From Ignelater luminosus (lineage: Eukaryota; Arthropoda; Insecta; Coleoptera; Elateridae), in NCBI GenBank assembly GCA_011009095.1, contig VTPC01091067.1:81793-145792 (forward strand): a stretch of 64,000 nt of DNA. Direction: 5' to 3'. The translations under genes and the position numbers were made by a program. The first letter of the stretch is position 1; each line of letters starts with the position of its first letter. The notes below the pieces were generated by a model, which worked only from the letters and a program-made list of their open reading frames with translations, searched no databases and had not been told where the DNA came from. Shown here piece by piece: positions 47,521 through 58,639 of this stretch.

Positions 47521-50500
47521 GTTTATTAAATAAAAAATGGCAAACCTTGCCAACCCTCCTTAAAGATAGAAATCAGGCATATATAACACCAATTAATTAA
47601 CTATTAATTAATTAATTAGTTACTCATCTTGCGTTAGATGTAGAATTATGGAAGTAACCGAGTTAACCGTTTAAGTTTCCAAATTTAGATTTATTTATTG
47701 AAGCATTCAACGTAAAAACTTCGTTCTTAGTATAAATATGTTAGAATTGTTAAATTAACTAGTGCCAAAACCAAATAACTTCTAATCTTAATATAGAAAA
47801 ATTACGTTAATATTGTTTTACGTTATATGGTATCCTGACAGCAAATTAAAATGCGTGCACGTTGACCCCAAAATAAGTTCGAAGTGTAACCTTAAGTACG
47901 TAAGTAATAGCGGGGATATTTTTTTTTTGTTAAAACGATTGAAATAAACGAAAACAGTTGCAGTTCTAATGAACCTTTCAAGAATATTGATATTCTTACA
48001 GGATCTAGCGGTATCAAGAAGTGTTTAAAACCGATTAACCAAATATTTGTAAATCATCATCACTGCAACAGCTTTGTGAAAATAATAAACGAAAAGGTAA
48101 TTAATAAGTTGGTTCAAAATCAGGTGTTTAAATTCTATCACGCAGGTAAATATCGAAATGCTTTATTCCGGAATGTAGTGTTTCAAAAATCGTTTCGTAA
48201 AATTTTATAGTAAGTTGTAAATCGTTGCACAAATTCCTTTATATTGTTTAATTTAATATAAATTAATTGAATTAATTAAAAAGAAAAAAAAGGAATAACT
48301 GAAGCTAACAGTCACTTTTATCAAGACTCGGATTTGAAATCATTTTTATACCTAAAACCTATCATCTACAAGAATGTTTAGTTGAATCTAAAATTATTTA
48401 TCCGAAAATATTTAAAAATTCCGCAATTTGACTATGGTTATAGTATTCTAAATTACATTAAAACATAGTGATAATTTCACTAAGAGCACTTAAATAAAAA
48501 AAGTTAATATAATTCAGCAAATTGCTAGTTTCAAATAATTTTAACTATCCGGCTCTACTTAATAAAACGTAAATATGAATTGTTTTAAAATACCCACGCT
48601 TTAAGGTATATTTATTTATAGAATAATACTTTCTTACGATCTTCCATATAATTTATTTCTTTCCAAAGTTAACTTTTAAGTTTTTTGAAATGTAGAAATA
48701 CAAGATATCTGCATTAAGTGCAACCTTATAATAAAAATTAAATTTTATCTTATTCCTCTCATATTATTTGGCAGCTAAATGAAAAAAGTTTTATTACAAG
48801 TTGCAGACAGTAAATAATCACAATAATAAATTTAACGTTTTGGATTTATAGAATCTTTAATGTATTTTCTGTTTAATAAATTTTATAAACATTATTTAAA
48901 GCAAATTTTACAATAATGAATTAGAATTAAGATTGGAATTAGAGATGACATGACGTGCAGAATTGTAGCGATATTCGAAACTACACTATTAATTTTAATA
49001 AACATGGTAATTAATGAATGACTATACATATCAAATGTAAAACTTTTATTTTAAAAAAACAAATAAAAAATAAATAGAAACACAATGACTACACAGAATG
49101 ATTTTGGCCTTCATAAAAAAGTTCATTATGAACGAACATTATAATCCGATTGTAACGACAAAACTGAAAAAACAACAATAATTTGATAAAATCTGAAAAA
49201 TAGATCAACATGGTGTCCTTGCTATTGTTCCAAATAGATAGTAAACAACTATTATTATTTTATTTCTAACTTAATGTCAAACGAAATTATTGAAAATTCT
49301 TTAACGCTGTAAATTCTTTTATTAGATACATTCTTGTCCGTAACCACATTTATTTATTTATTTATAACGAACTTTTAAAATAGTTCATTGCGTGATTTCA
49401 CTAATAGAATCTTAGCTTCCTCTAAAGAAAATCATCGAATGTAATTTTCGCTTTATTTATAAATTATATTAAGTTCCTCTGCTTTTAAAAAAATTCTTTC
49501 TTCGTTTTGATAATTCACTTAAATTCTTTATAAGAAAGTTCTTTTACGAACGTGAAGTTTGAAAACGCCTGTTATACAGATTTCAAGTAAAATTTTAAAC
49601 TTAGATATTTTATAATGGGCTCTATGGCGAGCAACTAATATTAATAAATTGAAATATTTACCAAACAGGCCATAATTATTTAATTTTAGTGAAATTAATA
49701 TATTTCGGAAGTTTTTAATCATCTTAATTGAAATAAATATTACAATATTAAAAAAAATTCATGATTTTATAAATAATATTATGACAAATAGTAACGAAGT
49801 AACAGTTGATAAGTACATATACAAATTATTTATTCTAATCTAAAAAGTTTAATAATTCTTAGTTGATAATATAGCTAAACTTTGTTTTATTATGATATTA
49901 ATTTTGGTTTTTTAAAAATGATAGTGATAGAATATTCAGTTTTCCAAAATAGTGTCACAATCGAAAATAAGAAACCATAGATTAATGTGCCCTTTATACA
50001 GAAAAATTCTGTTAGCTGATTTAAGAATAACATAAAGAAAATTAAAACAGATATATTAAAATAAACTGTAAATGACTTTTTCGCCCAAGTTTATAGCGAT
50101 GGCGCCCAATTCAATGAAGAAAATTTGAAAATAGCACTATTCAGTGTAATATGCGAATTTAATGTTCAAAAATCTAGAAAGAAGTTAAATCAGTCAATCG
50201 ATTACGGTATTTTAAAGTCAGAATCTTAAAAATGTTTTTTAAAGAGTGAAATGTAATAAAATACTAGGTTATGTAACAAGGACGCAAAATAGGGTGTTTA
50301 ATATCACATGAGTGGTTAAAACCTAATTTGCGTGTGCTACATACAATATTTTCTTTAGTAAAAGCTCTTCAAATGAGTATTAAAGTATTTAAAAACTTAT
50401 TTTTAATCGAGAAATCACTTCAAAGCAAGATTTTTTTTATGATAATTATGTAATTATTTAGCTATGGAAATTAGTTTGTTTATAAACACAACAGATTTAA

Positions 50501-52080
50501 TAGTAAGCAAAAACAATTCTCTCAAATGTTGATTTGGTAGCTTTAGGGCCTAGGCTGCTAAAATAGCATTTTGCGCATTGATTACAGTCTCTAAAGCAAC
50601 GATTTTGAAGAGAGTGTACAAAAAAAACATTTAAATAATAAAAGAATTTGTTTTTCAGTTGACAGCAGGGTTGCACTATTTTCAGATTAAAATTAAAAAC
50701 CGTAAATCCAGCTCCTTAAAAAAACCTTTTGGAAAATCGATTTAATGAATAGTTTCCAAAAGTGCATAAAAATACTAAAGTTTTTAGAATGAAAATTATA
50801 ATTAAAAACAAATTGTCTGAATAACATGACGTGTTCATCAGTATAACTAATGATTTAGAATTAAAAGGAAATAATTCCATAAATTCTAAATGTTCAGGCG
50901 GCGTTTCAGATTTTTATTTTTTGTCTAAATGGAAACATTTTTAGTGATAAAGAAACAAAAGAATGACTGAATCTTTTAAACTTCAGTAAACATGTGGATT
51001 TAGTTCTTCTTAATCTCAACTGAAGGAATTTTATCTTTCTGTAGATCCTGAACAGAATGGTGAAATAATAACTTTAAAATGTATTTTTGGTAGAATGTTG
51101 AAATCAAGAAATTTCAAACAATATTTACATATTGGGTATCAAAAATTCAAACACGCTAAATTAGCTAAATAGAATTTAAAGGGACTAACTCTCGAATTTA
51201 GTTCCTTTCATCAGGAAACTCATAACCATATAGCAATATCTTTATTAAGACATATCAACTTCTGTTATTATCAAACCAATCGACTCGACGTGTTAGAATA
51301 AATACTACAAGAAAACATAAAATAGTTCAAATGTCAATAAAGTGGAGTTAGTTCTATTTAATCCTAACTCACTCCATTATATCTTTCTTAAATAGTATTT
51401 ACTGCAAGTTTGTTGTCTACATAAACTAAGATTACAGTAGCAAAGACATAAAGAAATGAAAAAATCTTTATTTTAAGGAGCACAGTTTGCTCTTTTGCAT
51501 ATTTAAAGTATAGTACATTAAACGAGGTGAATTTCTTTTTACCGACCATTTGTTTTACTAAAAATCGTGGTTGTTATTCTTCATTACTTTTAAAAAAATT
51601 TTTCTCTCCTATTTTGATTTAATTAGTGAGAAGTTCTAAAAATTCAAACTCGTTAAAAACTTCCAGATCTCGCTATTAAAACTTACAATCAACTTGAAAA
51701 CAACTTAAGGAAGTTTTGCTGAAGAAAATTCAACGAAGTTTAGTGGGTGTAAATAAATTGTCGACTGGATGTAGGACTTGTTTTCAGTTATAAGTTATCT
51801 TTTTAATTTTTTATTTTCAGTCAAAAACATTTACTTGTTTATTCAATTGCCGAATTTGCAATTTATTATTTTTATAATTTTTTTAGATAAATTACTGTTT
51901 GTGTAATTTGATGAATCTAAATTAAAAAAAAATCTCTATTGGAAAATATTTGTTTTTCATGAATAAAACGAAAAATATTTAAATATGAAAATTAACTAAG
52001 AGTTTTCATTTTTTATCTAGAATTTGAAATTTCAAAACATATAAGTTTAAAAAAACTTATAAAAATAAAAAATAAATAAG
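47521..52080. other. AT-rich DNA, no gene recognised
   Basis: Over 4.5 kb with long A and T runs and only random short frames (for example 49528-49722 minus). No TE protein text found on either strand. Confidence 0.4.
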
Positions 52081-52089
52081 TTAACTCAC

Positions 52090-52146
52090 TCCATAAAGAG
52101 ACAGCAGACTTGCTACGAAACTAAAAAATATCATAACACTTTTCAT
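52090..52146 (-). CDS. Signal-peptide first exon (19 codons)
   Basis: ATG at 52146 starts MKSVMIFFSFVASLLSLYG: a lysine followed by a 15-residue hydrophobic core, a standard secretory signal. It ends at a strong donor, GGA|GTGAGT (GT at 52089-52088), leaving phase 0. Without splicing it would stop three codons later. The only phase-0 exons of matching kind downstream on this strand are the VLG exons of the two secreted paralogs (34137 and 29619), which lack their own start. I infer that this is their 5' exon, most likely of paralog B. A further paralog with an unrecognised second exon between 34 and 52 kb is the alternative. Confidence 0.6.
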
Positions 52147-52159
52147 GATGAGAAAATCT

Positions 52160-52200
52160 AGAAAACTGACATGTCAAACGTCCTTCCTGCTCTTATATGC
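52160..52200 (-). promoter_or_regulatory. TATA + initiator core promoter
   Basis: On the minus strand GCATATAAGAGCAGG places TATAAG at 52197-52192. Thirty bases downstream lies TCAGT (52169-52165), the arthropod initiator consensus, with the A (presumed start) at 52167. The ATG of the signal-peptide exon follows after about 20 nt of leader. TATA-Inr spacing of 30 bp is canonical, and such promoters are typical of tissue-restricted, strongly expressed secreted-protein genes. Confidence 0.7.
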
Positions 52201-52884
52201 CCGATCGCAGTACGATAAGCTTACATGATATTACAAAAAAATATGTATCCGGTGTTTTAAATGAAGGTTTTCATGACAAAAACTGTAAACAAACAGTAAA
52301 TCTCCACTTTTAAATCTAAATTTGAATTTCAAACTACATGGATCATTAATTGAAATCTCTATGAATATGTCTGCCTTCTGTTTATAAAAACTAAAAAAAT
52401 GTCTAAATTGAGTTATACAAGTATTTGTATTTAATTACTGTCACTACAGACTGGAAAATGCAAAATGCATATTTGTATTTTTCTTATTATTCTTATTCTT
52501 CATCGGACACTGAGAAAGAAATTCTAATATCATTTTGACGAGTACTTCTTCATTACGAAGTTATTAACGTTTCTAATATTTACTAAAATTTATTTGTTTT
52601 TAATAATTAAGAGGAAATAGTTACATTTATTTGTAGCTTAAGTAATAAACAAAAACATTTGGTCATAGTTTTGTTTTATTTCTTAATAGTTTGCCTGTAA
52701 TCCATTTCTTTATTATTGTTAAATCTTCCCTGTAGAATCTTTAAAAATATGTTGCAATACTGCGTTGTTGTTGCTATGAAATCATTAATGTAAAGCAATA
52801 GCTTTACAACCAGCCACCCTAGTAACGTATCATGCAACGTTGTGAGGTTTAAAAACCTTAATTGACCATATTTTAAAAACTATC

Positions 52885-52954
52885 AATTTTGAGAAATGTA
52901 AAAGGTAGGTTTTGCAATTAGTTGTCTTCATTAATAAACTTGTCGATCGTATAA
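52885..52954 (+). repeat. 70-bp direct repeat, copy 1
   Basis: Begins AATTTTGAGAAATGTAAAAG and ends CTTGTCGATCGTATAA; identical by eye to 53362-53431. Confidence 0.9.
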
Positions 52955-53361
52955 TTCAGATTTTAATGTAGATTTACGTGGTGTACAGATTATCCGCCAT
53001 TGAGGACACACCCAGTATATTGCCAGACTTCGTAATTATACATTTTATGTGTTTTTGATGCGATTTGCGTCACGTTTTTTACTGCATATTTGCATATAAC
53101 GGCTATTTTATTGGTATAATGCATATTTGACCCTATTTTGCATATTTAGTGTGTTTTATTTAGCTTTTCTGAGAAATATCCATAAAGTACAACAAAAAAC
53201 CTTTCTGTAAGTACAACCTTTCCTTTTGAAGTTTTTCTACTGTTGAACTTCTTGGAAGCATTGCCTCCAGATGTTATTTAGGTAACTGCCCCTTTTCTAC
53301 AGGAAATGATTAGTGTTCAAAACAATAAATCTTGTGACGTCAGTACAGGATTAACTCTCCA

Positions 53362-53431
53362 AATTTTGAGAAATGTAAAAGGTAGGTTTTGCAATTAGTT
53401 GTCTTCATTAATAAACTTGTCGATCGTATAA
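53362..53431 (+). repeat. 70-bp direct repeat, copy 2
   Basis: Exact second copy of 52885-52954, 477 bp downstream. The intervening DNA contains TGCATATTT words. Confidence 0.9.
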
Positions 53432-53479
53432 CTGACAAGGTTTTACCTACATTTAAACATAAATTTAAAGTCTTTGCTG

Positions 53480-53738
53480 TGTATCGAATATGAAAATAAA
53501 AAACTTCAAGAGCAGATCGATAGAGCAGTATTTCCGTTGCAATAATGCTAGAGTTTTTGGTATCACTGAAGAAGATGGTGACGATCTGGAAGATAAAGTT
53601 TATTAACTTATTTCAAAATAAGTTAAAAGTTACAATAAATAAAGATGTGATCGACGGGATTCACAGAACCGAAAAGAAAAATGCCAGCAAACCAAGACCT
53701 ATAATCATGTAGAATGCGGATATCAAGCAAAATGCTTT
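53480..53738 (+). pseudogene. LINE ORF1 fragment, 5' part
   Basis: Frames read RVFGITEEDGDDLEDKV, KLKVTI-like text, DVIDGIHRTEKKNASKPRPIIM and DIKQNAFF. This resembles the ORF1 (nucleic-acid-binding) protein of Jockey/CR1-like LINEs, where HRTGKKN.SKPRPIIV.F..Y..K is conserved. The reading stops where the hAT element begins; matching C-terminal text occurs at 57974-58165. Confidence 0.6.
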
Positions 53739-53753
53739 TTTTTTATTAGTGTA

Positions 53754-54661
53754 CGAGGTCTGTTCAAAAAGTATCGCGAATTTTGAATTTCCGCGGGTTA
53801 TGTACATTCGATTTTCGATTTTTTTGTGGCGTTATGTTGGTACTCATGTCCCTCACTTATGCCGACAAGTTCGGCCATTTTGAATGTTCAGTTAATTTTT
53901 GACAGCTGTTTTGCTTGGACGTATTTTGGCTCGTCTTCGATTTTTGCCTATTCCAACAAATGGATCAAAGAATCTGTATCAAATTTTGTGTGAAAAATAA
54001 AATTAAGTGCGCGGACGCATTCCGAATGTTGACTGTGGCATATAGTGAAGCTACCTTGGACCGAAGCAACGTTTATCGGTGGTACAAAAGATGTGAACGA
54101 CGAAGAGCGTGCTTTTGGTTTTGCTTACAGTTTTCTTCGATTGCAGGAGCGTGGTGCATCATGAGTTCTTGCCACAGGGTAGAACGGTCAATAAGGAATA
54201 TTACCTGCAAGTTATGCGGTATTTGCGCGAAGCAATCCGCCAGAAACGCCCGGATTTGTGGAAGAACAAAAATTGGCTTTTGCACCATGATAACGCCCCT
54301 GCTCACACATCGTTGCTTGTGCGCAAATCTTTGGCCAAAAACAACACACTAATGATGCCGCAGCCACCGCATTCCCCAGACCTGGCCCCCTGTGACTTTT
54401 TCTTGTTCCCGAAACTGAAGAGGCCCATGAAAGGACGAAGCTACGCTACGATTGAGGAGATAAAGACGCCATCGAAGGAGGAGCTGAACAAGATCGCAAA
54501 AAATGATTTTTTGAAGTGCTTCGAGGATTGGAAAAAACGTTGGCACAAGTGTATAATATCTGATGAGGATTACTTTGAAGGGGACAAAATAGATATTCAT
54601 GAATAAATAAATAATTTTTCAAAAAAACACAAAATTCACGATACTTTTTGAACAGACTTCG
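53754..54661 (+). mobile_element. Mariner element with intact ends and internal deletion
   Basis: Terminal inverted repeats CGAGGTCTGTTCAAAAAGTA (left) and, reversed, CGAAGTCTGTTCAAAAAGTA (right), each flanked by TA (53752-53753; 54662-54663). The transposase shows the N-terminal helix-turn-helix (RICIKFCVKNKIKCADAFRML, NVYRWYKRCE) then jumps to LLTVFFDCRSVVHHEFLPQG, NWLLHHDNAPAHTS (second catalytic Asp in HHDNAPAH), PPHSPDLAPCDFFLFPKLK (third Asp, SPDLAPCDFF) and KRWHKCIISDEDYFEGDK. About 400 bp is missing versus a typical 1.3-kb mariner, including the first catalytic Asp (TGDESW). Cannot make active transposase, but the ends look mobilisable in trans. Confidence 0.9.
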
Positions 54662-55261
54662 TATGCAATAGCAAAACCTTTAGGATTTTTACGTTTTTTA
54701 AGAAATGCCATCGTTTAATACCTATTTTCTAAAATGCTTATTTTGCTTACAATAATGTATTATGCTTATTTTGCTTTTTGCGCTTATTTCTATTTCAATT
54801 TAAATTTTATTTTCGTTCCATGAAACATTAAAGTTCAATTTTACTATTTATAATAAAAACTAAATAGTTTTTAAAAAGATTACATAATTATTAAGTTACT
54901 CTATGTGTATTGTTAAACGTAAAATTTTATAGTTTGTATATTCTGATGCACTTACTAAGAATACGGTTCAAACCAAATCATCAAAATTTCACCCTTTTTA
55001 CATTATTTATCTTTTTACTTACTCATTTTCTGTGTAAACATGTACAATTTACGGTATTTCTTTCAAATAATCGGAAAATATTTCTAGGAATTGCTTCATA
55101 CATTTGGCCCAGGTTGCACTTATTTTAGGGTAGTGTGGAAAACGTGTAGTACATAGTGCCCAAAGAAAAAGATAAATCCTTACCTATGCAGTGGATTAGA
55201 AATTATCCCGAGTTGATAATTGAAGGAGATAAGATTTTCTGTAAGTGCTGCACGAAAGCGG

Positions 55262-55860
55262 TAAGTTTTCTTGGCTTAAGTTCGGTTTAGGCTTTCAAGT
55301 TTTTGGTGGGTTTCTATAGTTTTCCTGGAAAGCCCACGTTGAGAGGAGGAGAAAGAGACTACTCGCACTCTGGACAGTCAAGAAATAAAAAAGTTACAAA
55401 TTTTCAAAAAAAAAAGAATTTTTCAATGGAAAATTTTCGTAAGAAATTTTTTTTCTAGATACAGTGTCCATCCTATAGTTTTTCTGAAAGCCCATGAAGA
55501 AACTAGTAAAACAAGGCCGGTCTCAATTTTCTAGGTCAGGAAATAAAACAATTTTAAATAGTTTGAAAATAGGATAATCAATGTGAGGTTAGGTTGGGTT
55601 GTAGACGGCTATAATAGAAGAATTTTAAAAAAATTCTATAGGGTGGACACTTCATCTAGAAGGAAATCTTTTTATGGAAATTCTCCATTGAAAAGATTTT
55701 TTTTTGAAAAGTTATAACTTTTTTATTTCTTGACCGTCCAGTGTGGGAGTCGTCTCTTTTTACTTCTCTCAACGTGGGCTTTCAGGAAAACTATGGAAAT
55801 CCCCAAAACATTTGAGGGCCTAAACCAAACATTTACCGTTTCCTTGCTGAACCTTCAGTA
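55262..55860. mobile_element. Foldback element inside the hAT
   Basis: A left arm (about 55262-55480) and a right arm (about 55630-55860) are inverted copies: GGTTTAGGC...TCAAG, TAGTTTTCCTGGAAAGCCCA, GACAGTCAAGAAATAAAAAA on the left pair with their reverse complements TTTTTTATTTCTTGACCGTC, GGGCTTTCAGGAAAACTATG, GGGCCTAAACC on the right. Arms of roughly 220 bp, loop of 150 bp, no coding. It splits the hAT transposase between the BED finger and the next domain. Confidence 0.75.
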
Positions 55861-57973
55861 GCGGCGTCTAAACAAAATAGTTTTGTTTTTAATTTATGTA
55901 ATGCCTTGATTTTAAGTAATAGTTATACCTCTTACAAAAACTTGATAACACAACGTTTAAATCGTTTCTTTAAAGAATATTGCAATAAAAACATCGCTAG
56001 CAAAAGTGTAACCTGAAAAAAATATTTGGACATAGTTTACATCGACGTCTTTAACAAAATTAAAGAAAAAATTAGGGACAATTAATTCAATCGATACATT
56101 TCTGTCTCTACTTCACGAACGGCTCGGCGGATTTTAATTTTCTTTGGTGTAAAAAATTGAAAATCTTATATCCTTTAAAATGATATATCACACATGGGGT
56201 AATACTATTTAAAATTTTGGGGTGGGGGTGGTTGGGTGGAGGGTGAAAGTTTCCCAACTGATTGGAATAGGTTATTAAATGTCTCCCTCTAAAACAAAAA
56301 CGACGTGTTTTAGCAATTCTCAATAATTTTACTAATTAAAGAGTTATTCAAGGTGGGAAGTTTTCAAATGAAGGTTCTGTATATATTTCATGGTAGTTGA
56401 AACCACCTATAGTTGCGGATGATATAGCGCAAATCTTCCCATTGGAGCATTAAATGACGAAAAACCTTCGGAGGCACATTTAATAGCGTCTAAAGAATTA
56501 CGGAAAACAAACCGCAATACCGTGGCTCAATTTTGACAGGAAGGGATAAGTAATGTTTTTCTAGCTAATTGTGTCCCGAGTGAAAAAATCGTCGTAATGT
56601 TATCAGATGCAGCTACTTATATGATAAAAGCAAATATTTCTCAAAAATCTAATCTATTGTACAGATCGAATTTTGTAAAAAGGCGTTTGGGTAGACGCAG
56701 AAGATAGACAAAGTACATTACGGACTACAATTTCAAACCGAACGGGGTAAAAATGATACTCTCAGAGAAAATTAATTTAATTAACTACATCAATTTTCTG
56801 ATGATATTTGTATAGATACAAATATTGAATTACAATAATTAATACGTATTTATATTTATTTCTGATCATTATCTATAAATTATCTTTGTATTTCTATAAA
56901 TACATATTCTTTTGTATTTACCTTTAAACAAATATATTTTATAAACAAGAATTTTTTATAATAGTTAATAAAAATTAAATAAATAATAAATAAAATAATT
57001 TAGAAAAAGTAGGAGTACTTTTTACTGCGACTGTCCAGATATGAACACCGCGACGAAGCTGAGAAAAATGAGCTTCTCACGCTGTCTACAAACGTCGGCG
57101 TCGACCTGTACAGGTCTAGCGCATGGACTATTCCGTGCGGCCAAGACCCTTAGAATGTAGTTTCCATTAGTTAACCAACTCATTAAGAATGGGAAGAAAA
57201 TCTTTCTGAAGGTTCCTCTTCGAGTTCAATCATTTAAGGATCAACAGCCGGAAATTCTCTTGCCTCCAGAGCCAATATTAACCGGATGAGGTGGATGGCT
57301 GGAAGCGGTTCTGTATTATTCTAGATATTTTGAGAGTTTTAAAAACTTTGTCTTAGAGTTAGGTGAGTCTACTTCACAGCCTATAGCAAACTGCAATTAG
57401 GTTTTACAAAATGAAGAATTATTTTTCAATTTGACGTTCATAGATTGCAATTATCGGCATGTATGTAGAAGCATTACAAAATTGGAGGCAAGAAATGTAT
57501 CTTTAACGGACTCAACGACGATTACTGAAAAATTAACAATACTGACTGAAAAAGTATCAGGACCTAGTGGAAAAATCGTGAAGAGAAAAATGAGGGAAAT
57601 TCTTAACAAAAACGAAAGTTTTCAACTTTTATCTATTATTTCCAAAATACTGCAAGGAGTAGCAGTCGAATCATATACTGAATTAAAGGTCGCATTAAAC
57701 ATTTTTAAATATGCGCCTATAACATGGGTGGAAGTAGAACGAAGTTTTTCCGCATTTAAACAGATTATCTGATCGGCGTCAGAACTTTACTGTAGAAAAT
57801 TTGGAAAAATGATTATAAATTATTATGCCAAAACAATTGGTTATATAGAACAAAAGTATACCTTTTTTAATTTAAAAGAAAATAAAAACTTTTGATTGAT
57901 CTTGATTATCTTCAATTTTTTATTGCTTATTTTCAGATTGTAAGAGCTTGTTCTAAGCACTTATTTAAAAAAA

Positions 57974-58165
57974 AATGCTTTTTTGTCCGCGCTTTAATCA
58001 TCAGGTTTAGCAGTTACTATAAAGCACGCCAGTTAATAATGAAACAAAAAAGTATGTTTAAAGGAACCTTTGTTATGATTAAAGATCTTACTAAAACTCG
58101 TCTAAACATGCTTTCAGAGCTGCAGCAGAATGTCGAAAAGAATCCACATGGATTCAAGCAATAAT
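57974..58165 (+). pseudogene. LINE ORF1 fragment, 3' part
   Basis: Reads KARQLIMKQKSMFKGTFV then IKDLTKTRLNMLSELQQNVEK. The phrase (E)DLTKTRL is the conserved C-terminal block of the same kind of LINE ORF1 protein as at 53480-53738. Together with the shared AATGCTTT word this suggests one ORF1 split by the hAT insertion. Confidence 0.55.
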
Positions 58166-58639
58166 TACTATAAACACCAAAACTAGACTTACGTAATTAA
58201 GACTAAAGATTTGCATAATTTTATTAACGGTAGGAATTCAAAGTATATAAATATAAATAGTCTAAAGAATTCTATTTGTGATTTTTTCCTTTTTATTTGT
58301 AATATTTCTGTTAAAACTGATAAATAATAATTGCACTATTTATAATGAAATGCATGAATGAATGCTGATTATGCCTACGTTTTTAGTTGCTATGGATTTA
58401 TCTGCTAGAGCACATGCACACTTCGTTTATTTACAGTTTTTGGAGTTACCAAATAACTGATCCATTTTTTCTTTTATTTTTATTATTTTTTCCAATATTT
58501 TTTACAATCTATTTGCTGTTATTAACCTTATAATGAAAAAGAATTATAGTTTATATTGGATAAAATCCATAACTAAATAGGAATGTTTGTATTAAGAATA
58601 TAAAAGAATATCTAAGAATAAACAAACTAAATCTCTTTT

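Larger units (their letters stand above)
53739..57973 (+). mobile_element. hAT transposon (CGGBP1-like BED type), broken, with nested insertions
   Basis: Transposase text along the plus strand: QWIRNYPELIIEGDKIFCKCCTKA (BED-type zinc finger, 55190-55262); after an insertion, FVFNLCNALILSNSYTSYKNLI, YCNKNIASKSV, YIDVFNKIKEKIRDN; IGALNDEKPSEAHLIASKEL, VPSEKIVVMLSDAATYMIKA; LVNQLIKNGKKIFLKVPLRV, QPEILLPPEPILT, LEAVLYYSRYFE; and the hAT dimerisation end LNIFKYAPITWVEVERSFSAFKQII with NFTVENLEKM after a frameshift. Boundaries are inferred from the word AATGCTTT present at 53731-53738 and 57974-57981 (8 bp, the hAT target-site size) and loosely inverted ends (TTTTTTATTAGTG / TTTTTTTAAATAAGTG). Multiple stops; inactive. 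Confidence 0.7.
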
